In this document: piece after piece, positions 58,501-64,000 of the stretch
How the letters are laid out: every line of letters starts with the position of its first letter
How positions within the stretch are numbered: position 1 is the stretch's first letter
Assembly (NCBI GenBank): GCA_947179485.1
Contig: OX359245.1
Span: forward strand, 52,997,067-53,061,066
Source of the DNA: Allacma fusca
Lineage: Eukaryota; Arthropoda; Collembola; Symphypleona; Sminthuridae
Reading direction: 5' to 3'
DNA length: 64,000 nt
Translations under genes and position numbers: made by a program
The notes under the pieces: generated by a model
The model's input: only the letters and a program-made list of their open reading frames with translations
Told to the model about the DNA's origin: nothing
Database searches by the model: none

Positions 58501-61500
58501 ACATTTTTCGCTGGGTTGATAACTGGAGGAAAAATTACTTTGTATTGTTTTTCAATGAGTGGATGAGGGTTGAAAAATGTCGTGTGAGACTTGTGTAATG
58601 AAGTAGTCGGTACATACATTTGGTGTCGAGGGGGAAGTTGGATAGTAAATAATGTTTTGACGGGAGAGGAACAGCCGCACTCAGATGAGCAAGTGGCTGA
58701 GTATGCATGCTTACGAAAGTAATGACATACGTGAGAGTTGTATAGTGAGTTAGAGTTCAGATGTATATGAAAGTCAAATTGTGTAATAAACTTACAGCCA
58801 AGAATGAGTGGAGGAGTGAGCGTCTCAAGGACATGGGCTTCTGTTGTGTAAAAGTAGTTATCAAGTTGGAACGTTAAGGAGGCTATATGGGACGTAGGAA
58901 TGCGAGCTTTATCTGCTGTGATAACATATCTTTGTGGGCAAGGAGTGATGACTGCACTGGAGGGGATGTGATTCTTTTGTATTAAATTATGAGAGGCTCC
59001 TGTATCAATCAATGCATCAATGGAGACATCATCAAAATAGCACATAATATATGGGCACATTGATGAAGCGGGTGACAGGTTTATTGTGGGTAAGTTATGG
59101 AGGGATATTGAAGATTCGCAAAGTGATTCTGGGGGGTTTGATTGGTTTGGGGCGGATTGGGATTGAATGAAATTTCCAATCTGTGGGCATTTTGGTCGTT
59201 CCGGCGATTGTTGCCGTTGTTCTGTTGATTGTTGCGGAAGCCATTGTGGTTTCCGCGGAAATTGTTGTTCCGAAAGTTCGGGCGGGGACCCTGACCACGC
59301 TGGTTGGGCCCCCTCTGTTGGTTTCCCGAACGGCAGTCACGACTGATGTGACCAAACTTATTACAATTATAGCATTGCATGCCTTTGTGGGGATTTTGAT
59401 TTTGTCCTCTGTTAATATTGTTATTATTATGATTATTATTATTATTACCTCGGGGCTGATGGGGAACTGGTTGATGAATGTTGCCTTGATTACCGCGGTG
59501 ATTATTATTATTATGTGAGTTGCCGCGACCATTGCCACGACCTCGTCCGCGGCCAGGGACAAAAGCAAAATTAGCTTGGGCATTAGGCGCATCAGACAAG
59601 GTAAGTTTTTGGATGGTTTCTTCCAAAGACTTAACTTTTGCAGCCATATCTGAAGGTCCAGCAGTTGTATCTGCAAATTCTCGTTGTTCGCAAAAACGAA
59701 CGAGAGCAGCTATGCTCGTAAATGGAAAACCTGCCGCTGCAGATTTGTACTTGGGAAGGAGGCCTTCCATTCCCCAAGCAACACGGTCAGGTTGAGTCAT
59801 GGTTGGGTCATAGCGAGTGCAAATACTATCAACATCATACAAAAATTTGGCACTCGATTCATTGTCTTTTTGTTTACGGGAAATTAATTGATTGAGATAA
59901 ACCTGTCGTGGCTTAGCATAGCGTTCACGGAGAGCCGTGAAGAATGTATCAATACTAACAATAGTGGGTGGCGCTATGGCGAGTTGGGTTTGCAGCCATT
60001 GAAAGGGGTCACGAGCTAATAAATTGGGAGTGTGACCTTGGAGAGTGGGCCAATCCCATTGGTATTGGGCCACGACACGTTGAACGTCAATTATGAAATC
60101 ATGAACGTCATGAGTGGCGGGAATGAATTGTTTAATCTTTTGGAAATCAACAATAGAATGAATGGGAGCGGTATTTACCGTGACATTGACTGGAGTTGCT
60201 GCTGCTGCTGCTGCTGCGGCGGCCATTTTGAATGGTTTGACTTTGCGAGTTTTGGTAGAGGGTCCGTGACGTGAAAAATGTTGGATTTTACGGGCTTTTA
60301 ATATTTGCCGCTTAAAAGAGGGAACGGTTCGTGTAACCGGAGTAACTAATGGAAGAGCAGGTAACGGTGGAGGGAGTGGTGGAGGTAAAGAGATCGGCGG
60401 TGGAGTGCCTGGTGGAGTAGAATATTGTGGACTGGGAGTTCTCGGAGGAGAAGCCTGTGCGGGAGGGACTACTGGAGGAACTGGCGGTGGAGGTGGTGTG
60501 TTTACTGGTAATGGCGGAGGTAATAGAGGTGACTTTTTACTACTGCTAGTGGTAGCTTTTGCTTTGGCTTTTGCTTGTTGTAAAACCTTGGCTAATTCAG
60601 AAGCGTCTTTTAAATCAGGGTCAGAATTTTTACGAGTGACGCGACTTGTAGAAGGCTTAGGGTCAGGTTTGGATGCTGAGGGCTTCTTTTTATCGGACAT
60701 AAATTATAACGTAAGTATGTACGTACCGTGACGGTGGTTCATGGATATGAAACTTAACACTGTGCATTTACTATATAAAAATTCCTCCTGGATGAGGTGG
60801 GAACGGTACTGAGCTTCGTGGCTGTCCGTTGAGTATACCCAAATCCTCAGGGCATCGGTCGGTGAAGCGCAGGTAAATCCGTCTGCCTTCCGTGGACAAG
60901 AAATAATAACCCCGTTTATCAATAAAAACTTACGAGGGGTTCTTCGACCGGTCACAGTCAATAAAGGTTGACTCCTCTGGGGGTAGTCCCGAATGATCTG
61001 TGCGTGTTGCAACGTCAAAAATGCAGGAATGTAACTTCTGCGTGGCCAAAACTGTAAATCTCAATAATTCTCACGAAATATGACACATTAGTCAAACTTG
61101 CCTGGTAATGAAATCAATTCTTAAAGTAAATCGATTGTTTCCCAAGGGGAGTGATAATTGAGAGTAATTCGGGAGCATCGCCAGGGAAATAATATTTTGG
61201 CAATGTTTTACAAAGGCCACCATGTAAGAGTAGGTTATGGTCATACCATGAAATCCTAACTCCTGGATTATTTACTTATGTAATTGTCAAGAAATTGTAA
61301 ATAATTGGAAATCGTGCTGATGAAAGGAATGATTATGAATAAACGATTGAGTGTGATTTTACATTAATCCGAAGACTAATTGCTTTTATTTATAATTGAA
61401 ATCAAAAGGAAAAGGAAATGAAGATTAACAACTAAAAATAGATGTTACTGGAATGACTCTCAGTTATTCACTGAAGAGTCTGGAAGAATCTTAAACTTAA

Positions 61501-64000
61501 CAAGTGGCTACTTGAGCCTATTTTTACAATCTTAAGTCTAGACGTTACATCATAACGGATGTAACGGGACGTTGACACTCGTCGGCTTTTAGCCGATGGG
61601 AAGTGCTTACATTGCACCTTTACAATAAGTGTTTAAGTAACTTTGAACTGACTTAACCTAAGGTTGTGTGTTTCACAACTTAATGAATTATTCATGTGAG
61701 ACTTAACTAATTTATGTAATTTCTATATACATACCTAACAATAGAAAAAGGACACAATATAATGCACCCAGTATAGATTAATTGTACATATGTATACGCA
61801 TATCCATTATTTTTTCTTAACCTTTCCACGCCTTTTAATCGGAAAGATTGTGATTTGGAAAATGCAGCACATCCTCCGTACGAAGCATCGACATGAAACC
61901 ACATATCATACTGTCGGCATATGTCGGCAATCTCCTCCAAAGGATCAAAGGATCCGAGTGTTGTGGTCCCCGCTAGAATTGAATCCAAAACAGTAGATGT
62001 AAATGGTTTGTTCTGAATACTCTTTCCATAAATTAAAAAATCCCGAAGTGCAATCGATGAATCGATAGCAATATTGAAGCGAAGCGCTCGTGTCAAGCTA
62101 GTGTAATAAAGGTTGGTTGATAGTCAATGTATTGGTTGGCTGATAGTGTATTATGTCCGGGGATCTGTGCATTGCATGCATTCTGAAGTAGAGTTAGTAG
62201 AGGACAACAAAGCTCAGTATTTTCGTATGCCATTACAAGGGGTGCGTGGGTTGTCAGGAAGAGGAGATAATTATAAATTCACAAAACGTCGTGAAAAGTA
62301 TTTTTCACGGCTGCTGTGAAAACCGAATTCGTTTGTGAATTTTAGAAATTATAAAACAAAAGGTAGTTAAACCTGCAGCATGATTCGGCAATACTATGCA
62401 AATTTTTTCGAAATTTTAGGAAATTTCGAAAATACAAAACCAGAAGACAGTGAAACCACCATTTATAATTGCAATAATATTGTCATGTGGAAATAACCTG
62501 TTGCGATCACCATAAATGGCATTTTGTTCCCCCTCACTGAAGCTTTCACCTTCTCCCTTAAATCGTTTGGGTCCATTTTACCAGCTTGATCCGTTCTGAC
62601 AGCTACTAAATTATCCAGTCCGATTCCTGGGTACATTGTCAGAAAACATCAAAATAAAATCATTGCTGACATTAAAAATGGAAATTAGTTCCACTTTCGG
62701 AATCAAAGGAACTCACCCATGAAGAAAGCTCCCTTATTCACAGAAAAATGACCCGATTCACTTAGAAACACTACTCCTTCATGGGTCAGCTTGTGGATTC
62801 CATTCCTTTTAACGCCCCCAAATTTTTTATTGAATGCTAACGCCATTGAAAGTTGATTTGCCATTGAACCACCAACCAGTGACATACCAACTGATTCGGG
62901 GTAACCGACCATGCAGTTTGCCAACAGCAGCCGTCAGTTCCTCCTCCATGATTGTAAACACCGGTCCGTCCTCATAGGTGTACATTGGGGAAGAAATACA
63001 AGCGATGATGTAATCTGCCATCAATGTGTACGGTTCCAGTCTAAAAAAATATAATACTTGAAGGTCAGACCTTCATATTTAATCTGTAATGATTAAAATC
63101 AGTTATTTAAATACCCAGCTCTGAGATGAAAGATGTAATAGGGGTGGGCGATTCTGGCACTGTAAAAGATCACTCCGCGGACTATTTCCATAATTCTGTC
63201 CACCGACATGAAAGCCCCATTCTCCCCTCCGGTTTCCTCCTCAACCAACGAGAAACTAAATTTCTTCAAAAGATCTTCAGGAGATCGGAAATGAAACGGC
63301 GATTCTTCTCTTCGATCCTGGAAGTACGTCCCCAACTCGAGGGCCGTTTCGAAATACCTTTGGAACAGTTCCAAATGCATGCTTTTGATTGGAGCGGAGA
63401 CGTAGTCTGGGTACCTCAAAGGTCGAGGTGGAACTTCTGGCTCCTTGTCCATCAAACTTTTAGAGTCTTCCAAAGTTGGTGCAGTAACTTGCTGGCCGGT
63501 TTCAAAATCTCGCTCTAAGATTGTCTGGAGTTGATTCCCGTGATACTCAATCAGATCCAACATGTAAACGAAGTCAGCCCTCGATACTGCTGTGTTGTTC
63601 ATATTCATGACGAAGAATTTCGGCAAATCCATTCTCCCAGGCAACTCTCCAAGTGAAATGACCATCTTCCCCTTAAGAAGTAGCTCGTTCTTGATCTTCT
63701 CTGTGATCTAAAATAGAATGGATACACATATACATGGATCTAAATACAAGGATAATTGCACAATTAATTTTCTTTAATATTTAACCTTATTTCTTTTGAG
63801 GATCTCGATCACATTCGGAAAACTGCCGGTGAGGTTGGGAGACAAATTTCTCCGAAGTGCTTTTGGAACATAGTAAAAGCAAATCAGGTTACTATCGAAT
63901 TCTGGCAGGATCAAAACGAAATTAGGATGGCGATTTCGAAGTTCATCAAGGCATATTCTAGTGTTCTGGTATGTTCCATCCACTTGGTTTCCTAAACCTT
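43508..64000 (-). CDS. Group II PLP-dependent decarboxylase (GAD/CSAD-like), fused modules, partial
   Basis: Minus-strand exons: >64000-63786, 63707-63115, 63040-62717, 62626-62498, 61972-61822, 44486-44439, 44352-44154, 44067-43858, 43711-43508, all with frame-compatible borders. The first exon and the first 170 nt of the second encode a decarboxylase C-terminus ('NLICFYYVPKALR', 'FFVMNMNNTAVSRADF'). Without a stop the frame continues into the N-terminus of a second module ('MYTYEDGPVFTIMEEE', 'LVGGSMANQLSMALAF', 'GTTTLGSFDPLEEIADICRQ', 'WFHVDASYGG', then the PLP-lysine motif 'FNGHKMF', 'IKMWLLWK', 'NINFFYVPRDL'). The family decarboxylates glutamate, cysteine sulfinate or aspartate; substrate unknown. 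One extra base at 62915 breaks exon 3, so it may be a pseudogene or an error. The intron 61821-44487 holds 16.6 kb of nested LTR elements in the same orientation. The start lies outside the window. Confidence 0.8.
45136..45643 (-). repeat. 3' LTR of element A, main part
   Basis: 508 of 518 bp; the remaining ten bases (ATACCTAACA) lie at 53079-53088 on the other side of element B. 508 + 10 equals the length of the intact 5' LTR exactly. Confidence 0.95.
45644..46015 (-). repeat. 3' LTR of element B
   Basis: 372 bp, apparently identical to 52703-53074. Its ends are short inverted repeats (TGTAAAG / CTTTACA). Confidence 0.95.
46049..46750 (-). CDS. Element B third ORF, unknown function
   Basis: 233 aa, basic, with a charged helical stretch (ESDRKKEEERKKAKEVF, about residues 64-80) and a C-terminal globular-looking half ('RQLLTAINHP', 'NVCFRGSEIRARVFGLNEYAGRIIWW'). 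No signal peptide or membrane span, so it is not envelope-like. It lies between pol and the 3' LTR, the place of accessory or envelope genes. A 62-aa frame just upstream (46978-46790, MSVIGAVAQNLSL) could be a leading exon. Not recognised. Confidence 0.6.
   Translation of the reverse strand: MDCKERARVLMQGGHYAQSSAIINRNGKRVKPSKLRRQLCRSSANHASIRERAINHHLSQLRGESDRKKEEERKKAKEVFAVFRKKESEDKALEVKYHVPRKRIEVPQPGMSRYIPIPPNIPQKTRVKGLIKANQEAIPEFPEVLFIYNARQLLTAINHPEVTMTTRRKENDYIIIMSKGKHDDVKEYNVCFRGSEIRARVFGLNEYAGRIIWWTNTVLKLHFPFSPCLYKKL
46751..47636 (-). other. Spacer between pol and the third ORF of element B
   Basis: AT-rich. The phrase 'atgttactatagtaac' with its neighbours occurs twice (about 47078 and 47170) beside 'ccagtaattat' repeats. 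No complete ORF other than the 62-aa frame noted for the third ORF. Confidence 0.4.
47637..50867 (-). CDS. Element B pol polyprotein
   Basis: About 1076 aa: protease near residues 30-60, reverse transcriptase ('YRVTFDYRKLNEV', 'YVDDAICWS'), RNase H ('INTDASGTGISG', 'TDHKALTYL'), zinc-binding integrase N-terminus ('HANNLSGHMGIAKTY...CVICQQSK') and integrase core ('CVDLCGPYVK', 'LTSDNATQFNSKKF', 'CERYNRTVKDR'). The protease motif reads D-P-G (residues 45-47) where families have D-T/S-G, an odd substitution at the catalytic site. There is no ATG; the frame begins with GTG overlapping the gag stop and lies in the -1 frame relative to gag, so expression probably uses -1 frameshifting. Confidence 0.95.
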   Translation of the reverse strand: MRHAQVALANPHTEVDEDVYRVKLQYPPVVMHISILGLDVSALLDPGATMSILGPKWVDVIRRNGIQVSFDVRDVWTVTGIGKTDGYVDLMVDCPIGKVRQRFLIITSSNRDCILGRDFLGMNRVSVHVNTGSWSSDLVDDVDNDNDNFIDTGEMLKRRECLSIEGNDSMSIIIDKINGNCNLNSEYKVHFTKLFQDFERMFSKRPGRCHLVKHQIDTGNAKPVASKPRAMTPAKRTVYQNAIDELLELDLIERCESPWCSEPVIVPKKNGDGTTGYRVTFDYRKLNEVTVPNKICAPRLQDVIVALSTGTYFTVLDAPSSYFHIEVVEEDRNKTAFRGPKGLFRFKVLPFGLKNSGATFQDAVEIALSDGLWIYVIVYVDDAICWSNNLDDHLLHLELVLTALCKHGFHINPKKVQIAQKSVIFLGYLIGEGKYRPLAEKLKALEEYPVPVNVKGVQRFLGFVGFYRHFFDKFENIARPLYRLLRKDIKFMWTKDCQEAFDNFRKGLNDASCLYMPDLNQQFIINTDASGTGISGILGQERDGNRYPIWFSSRGLTTPELNYSTTEKEALAIIYSIRKFRGFIELTKFVVETDHKALTYLKTLKDPTGRIARWMLELQGYEMEVRYRKGIHNEAADALSRAFEVNSAEVTPLNRKSLIISQNKDPLLAQVINYCKDPSINCPEQIVKLARDADLSNDECLYKYVGSISKLWENDSKFWKIWAPKDQIAIILQYFHANNLSGHMGIAKTYKRIEERFYWKKMRSDVINYVKTCVICQQSKSARSHNIGIGTSPSIGEPWDNVCVDLCGPYVKTRKGNRYLLVILCNATKYVEVFSLRAATASSIIKRLWIVFLKWGFPLTLTSDNATQFNSKKFLQWCESLNIKSWKIASYHPQSNPCERYNRTVKDRIITQIEECVNWDCKLEEICFAINTAVNDTTKFSPVYLNFGREMRTPLDTALKINLSGIDQSDHFNERMQLILNLAKTNSFENQERYMAIYNKNKIPSKYKVGDQVYSVALNISNAAKGITSSLCKKFSGPFMISKMVTNNICELKCPKTMKIVGRVHVSRLKPVYFQH
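50864..52402 (-). CDS. Element B gag
   Basis: 512 aa. A coiled-coil-like N-terminus (LMQKLTDVMTTHLSKLDERM), a retrotransposon gag capsid region ('YDFLLELEKYQIAVGYSDDE', 'FRREFQSGNYGRNML', 'CEKVLELMHPQYR') and a long Arg/Asn-rich tail that replaces the usual CCHC zinc knuckle. It builds the particle and binds RNA. ATG at 52402 follows the 5' LTR by about 300 bp. Confidence 0.9.
   Translation of the reverse strand: MKIFKMPRRNYKNNRNVRTSNRFSSTMNESMLNNTRNEEPAPPIERPIISDNDSLCNDLMQKLTDVMTTHLSKLDERMINIEKRLNLQETRRNIMDNNQFMRHDNDNYGRSNYDVGGQFNDYVPDDYYDDGNRGWLEQDRQGVQSRREYGDVEPMRQKRLKAKDVNIPKYAGSHEAKTPYDFLLELEKYQIAVGYSDDEMLKLVIPYALIEDAFLWYRRVMRMYSFESFSEFRRYFRREFQSGNYGRNMLRDLDNRYQGVEEPLSKFICVIDDFYERIDPDTSEKVRCEKVLELMHPQYRAKVLSFRREFNSLKDMMDVAYDAQLSVALDREYKSPVPNQGLEPSLAYRTSSQRAKTSQVIESIVKENEQVVTRPLNAVNTERPTVIPDLQQSSFDQYNAFHNKQVGNKDADGSSNWRREPRVHFQRNDSPHPRREDQNRFRNNNQGFRNDRGFNNHTPNQTTMTDPIPGTSSNNDRGRTNRENSNGNRSRDPSEQGRSGPVQENNRPPSRQ
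52703..53074 (-). repeat. 5' LTR of element B
   Basis: 372 bp; apparently identical to the 3' LTR. Followed on the plus side by the ATAC duplication and the last ten bases of the element A LTR. Confidence 0.95.
53079..53088 (-). repeat. Ten-base remainder of the element A 3' LTR
   Basis: ATACCTAACA, equal to 61731-61740. Completes the LTR started at 45136. Confidence 0.9.
53351..54298 (-). CDS. Element A last ORF, membrane/envelope-like
   Basis: 315 aa from an ATG six bases after the stop of the preceding ORF. It opens with a signal-peptide-like MIFLFIFACDSAPLG, has a second hydrophobic stretch ('VMAAGAALMVAPPII', about residues 82-96), a proline-rich region, one glycosylation-like NITR, and near the C-terminus a membrane span ('ALSTIIGFGLIVYGLYCYY') followed by basic residues. 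This is the layout of a small single-pass envelope-type glycoprotein, but I see no known envelope family motif or furin site, and there are few cysteines. Role in transfer between cells is only inferred. Confidence 0.65.
   Translation of the reverse strand: MIFLFIFACDSAPLGIWGSLPNLSKLTGAGTKLNMARTNSMHKMVPLQRSVSIQSLPSMAQNGNKHFNLPMQAAPSKKNNAVKVMAAGAALMVAPPIISKILDFIPSRSNTFPEIPKPDLATPPPPPLTPSPLEQRLFINSPITIDDYKDDTFKPFKDVNNYDANITRMLEEWKSIHNSFLTLQTKQDEPGQTVTLTTTLSPPVHAKQTAPEPILPALPVPKMEIGVGEGDSQVLLRIFTLSSTALSTIIGFGLIVYGLYCYYRYRQRNRQNSRISHALPSAYFINNPRPHNNDPYPPIVALNNLSNQLSARTPA
54304..55263 (-). CDS. Element A third ORF, unknown
   Basis: 319 aa starting three bases past the pol stop region (pol ends at 55269). 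The first 190 residues look globular ('LIKVYLPGTPDTLICCPVSI', 'RTFRHVAVGIVLPDQIPSLL', 'QMWNEFLLQLRDAPPNY'); the rest is Pro/Thr-rich. No motif recognised. A second frame (55345 to 54299 and on into the last ORF) is also open across the whole gene without a stop, so a longer alternative product joined to the membrane ORF, or overlapping coding, is possible. Confidence 0.6.
   Translation of the reverse strand: MTSNNPQSPPVYPYVPGIVQYPTTLGINPAIRLSDNPWTELIKVYLPGTPDTLICCPVSICTVQIFPYQFADASGNELSCYDSSIPILKRTFRHVAVGIVLPDQIPSLLDQLSATYFQATVKQSQMWNEFLLQLRDAPPNYVSATPVISIDPQIRFEQISRACLESANICAIQTRRSNWIKKHGPRQGPTLTLPQQLLTTAPPDPIQNPLAQPPQQGPVHIPSLPKVTSPEVMTTVCQTRPLPTLTPGPPPTTHMMTGTTPAKPPQQWTQTTGTVIDLRPQTIMETIQLTPLHQPHRIYPELVLNEQGEFVEAPSTFQP
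55269..59060 (-). CDS. Element A pol polyprotein
   Basis: 1263 aa: protease (D-T-G-A at residues 19-22), reverse transcriptase ('WRLVCDFQKLNKIT', 'YIDDIIPYS'), RNase H ('ILYTDASNLAIAG', 'TDHHALCYL'), integrase zinc finger ('HNHPLGGHLNF...CTHCPECQ') and DDE core ('AMDLLGPFRETPRG', 'LISDGAAEFKS', 'GIVERLNQ'), then a 'KLLCRWVGPYTI' module and a basic, disordered C-terminus. All catalytic residues that I can place are present. Frame differs from gag and begins 20 nt after its stop, so frameshifting or reinitiation is needed. Confidence 0.95.
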   Translation of the reverse strand: MCPYIMCYFDDVSIDALIDTGASHNLIQKNHIPSSAVITPCPQRYVITADKARIPTSHIASLTFQLDNYFYTTEAHVLETLTPPLILGCKFITQFDFHIHLNSNSLYNSHVCHYFRKHAYSATCSSECGCSSPVKTLFTIQLPPRHQMYVPTTSLHKSHTTFFNPHPLIEKQYKVIFPPVINPAKNVLLATNISTSTQIIPADTLLGHAQRYDFTQSLNTAPVIPQNPTPFTPEQIQSLNINPKLRPAERASIMSLLNKYSYLFAWTLMDLQVCTLPPMRIKLNSDTPVQAKPYRLSTTEREILKQELDKLIQAGIIVPCENSNYSTPVFLVRQKLGKWRLVCDFQKLNKITVDEIFPLPRIDDLLFQLRSAAYFSPLDLFSGYYQALIHPDDQHLTAIVTEFGLYMYLRVCFGLKNAPAYFQRLAARTLGTLRYTHAVSYIDDIIPYSKDFPSHLVAIELVFQRLAKVNFRMNPKKCFFGMQEHVVFGFFLSQKGLSTESAKVAAIMQQPKPNNLETLRKFLGTIGYYRRFIWNFAQIAAPLQGLLKKHSLYHWSPDCDKAFLTLKNALCTAPVLRHYDPTLPCILYTDASNLAIAGILHQQFEDGEHPIYFISRALTTAEKNWGATEKECLAVVFATRKLREFLYLKPFIIVTDHHALCYLKCQRNPTARLTRMAVILEQFRYVIRYKKGTLHRNVDGVSRCPYALSTAKDTEDDLTIPGLSAQSPTSSPTPLPPIPLINPADLKHAQAIDHTLNKLLQKKRSKLIPNDDGIYFIQFNPRNPKLLVIPKAMIPIVLQNAHNHPLGGHLNFQRTLARLRPFYWWRSITSDTFKHCTHCPECQSRQHLTKLRMDSLKNIPIKIPASTYAMDLLGPFRETPRGNKYVLVLTDLFTKWVHTSLLPNREAAHIAMHLESFILTFPGMSILISDGAAEFKSATLQELLKRFNITHNVSMPFHPRSHGIVERLNQTLAIMLSKFVSDNQLDWDIFVPYVITAYNTSEHSVTKISPFQAFFGRAPPAPLLNSIPNTLLQMTQLSASQVKIMHQRISQLIKKAQLQAKERFDAMYQPLEFKVGSHVRFYLPQRKIGLSDKLLCRWVGPYTITYIDKNNNADLVLTFPSTKLRPSIKCHLSQLKLIKIDLGDGIIHPEYVYTTEDQHEFDAWLTQFPSDTPNSDSSLPSSIRKPSTRPSRKMKLQPSTSSEDRPVKRLTSPPPNFSPQTFGYHSTKLKSILKPPQPIDTNHPLRRSVRLRNKTKKVTFSHV
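59081..60700 (-). CDS. Element A gag
   Basis: 539 aa. N-terminal Lys/Pro-rich region with long proline runs and a nine-alanine tract, a capsid-like middle ('RVVAQYQWDWPTLQGHT', 'ALRERYAKPRQVYLNQL'), a Gly/Arg/Asn-rich stretch and one CCHC zinc knuckle, CYNCNKFGHISRDC. Binds and packages the element RNA. Confidence 0.92.
   Translation of the reverse strand: MSDKKKPSASKPDPKPSTSRVTRKNSDPDLKDASELAKVLQQAKAKAKATTSSSKKSPLLPPPLPVNTPPPPPVPPVVPPAQASPPRTPSPQYSTPPGTPPPISLPPPLPPPLPALPLVTPVTRTVPSFKRQILKARKIQHFSRHGPSTKTRKVKPFKMAAAAAAAAATPVNVTVNTAPIHSIVDFQKIKQFIPATHDVHDFIIDVQRVVAQYQWDWPTLQGHTPNLLARDPFQWLQTQLAIAPPTIVSIDTFFTALRERYAKPRQVYLNQLISRKQKDNESSAKFLYDVDSICTRYDPTMTQPDRVAWGMEGLLPKYKSAAAGFPFTSIAALVRFCEQREFADTTAGPSDMAAKVKSLEETIQKLTLSDAPNAQANFAFVPGRGRGRGNGRGNSHNNNNHRGNQGNIHQPVPHQPRGNNNNNHNNNNINRGQNQNPHKGMQCYNCNKFGHISRDCRSGNQQRGPNQRGQGPRPNFRNNNFRGNHNGFRNNQQNNGNNRRNDQNAHRLEISFNPNPPQTNQTPQNHFANLQYPSITYPQ
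61223..61740 (-). repeat. 5' LTR of element A
   Basis: 518 bp, TG...CA, followed by the ATAG duplication at 61741. By eye identical to the reassembled 3' LTR. Confidence 0.95.

Larger units (their letters stand above)
45136..61740 (-). mobile_element. Ty3/Gypsy retrotransposon A (interrupted by B)
   Basis: Two 518-bp LTRs beginning TG and ending CA, flanked by the 4-bp target duplication ATAG (45132-45135 and 61741-61744). Minus-strand order: 5' LTR, primer-binding site starting TGGTGGCCTTTG directly inside the LTR, gag, pol (protease, reverse transcriptase, RNase H, integrase), two further ORFs, 3' LTR. The 3' LTR is cut by element B ten bases before its end. The reading frames are open and the LTRs look identical, so insertion is recent and the copy may be competent. 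The presence of a signal-peptide/transmembrane ORF after pol recalls envelope-bearing Gypsy elements. It sits in a decarboxylase intron. Confidence 0.95.

Noticed and set aside
48860..60731. Many 60-110-aa plus-strand frames
   Set aside because: Antisense shadows of the gag, pol and other ORFs of the two retrotransposons.

Overview
The window is nuclear DNA from an arthropod: intron-bearing genes with GT-AG (and one GC-AG) splice sites, an arthropod-type gustatory receptor, LINE, Ty3/Gypsy, hAT-like and piggyBac-like elements, and AT-rich intergenic DNA. The family styles fit an insect or a springtail; I cannot name the species.

Host genes. (1) A tandem array of six copies, all on the + strand between about 8.6 and 43.2 kb, of a four-exon gene for a small secreted cysteine-rich protein of about 246 aa that I do not recognise. 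Copies 1 (9.1 kb), 3 (29.3 kb) and 5 (37.6 kb) look intact. Copy 2 (12.7-18.2 kb) is split by a transposon, copy 4 (31.6 kb) has a 2-nt frameshift, and copy 6 (40.2-43.2 kb) is broken by a deletion and a 1.9 kb insertion. Five of the six have a TATA box exactly 106 nt before the ATG, and all six have an AGGTCA-type inverted repeat further upstream. (2) An intact 391-aa gustatory receptor gene on the - strand (18.8-20.5 kb), a duplicated lone first exon at 0.9-1.3 kb, and a doubtful receptor fragment at 8.2 kb. (3) A group II PLP-dependent decarboxylase gene (GAD/CSAD-like) on the - strand from the right edge to 43.5 kb. It carries the C-terminus of one decarboxylase module fused in frame to a second complete module, and one of its introns holds 16.6 kb of retrotransposon.

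Mobile DNA explains most of the rest. The decarboxylase intron holds Ty3/Gypsy element A (45136-61740, 518-bp LTRs, 4-bp target duplication). Its 3' LTR was in turn interrupted by Ty3/Gypsy element B (45644-53074, 372-bp LTRs, 4-bp duplication). Both LTR pairs look identical, so both insertions are young. A 5'-truncated LINE lies at 4.8-6.4 kb with a 28-bp target duplication.

The most striking signal is a set of at least ten non-autonomous hAT-like elements (8-bp target duplications, short inverted ends, no transposase). Nine of them are filled with a private short-word vocabulary, for example GACTAG, CCCGACC, GGTCTGGTCC, ACTTGAACTTG, CCCGATCCCGAACC, GGGACTGAGT, AAAATACAAA, GGGCATTTT or CAGGGATTTT. 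Several are nested inside one another, and a 2.15 kb 18-bp satellite appears to have grown from one of these vocabularies. A piggyBac-like element (TTAA duplication) splits secreted-gene copy 2 and supplies an in-frame ATG to what remains of its exon 1.
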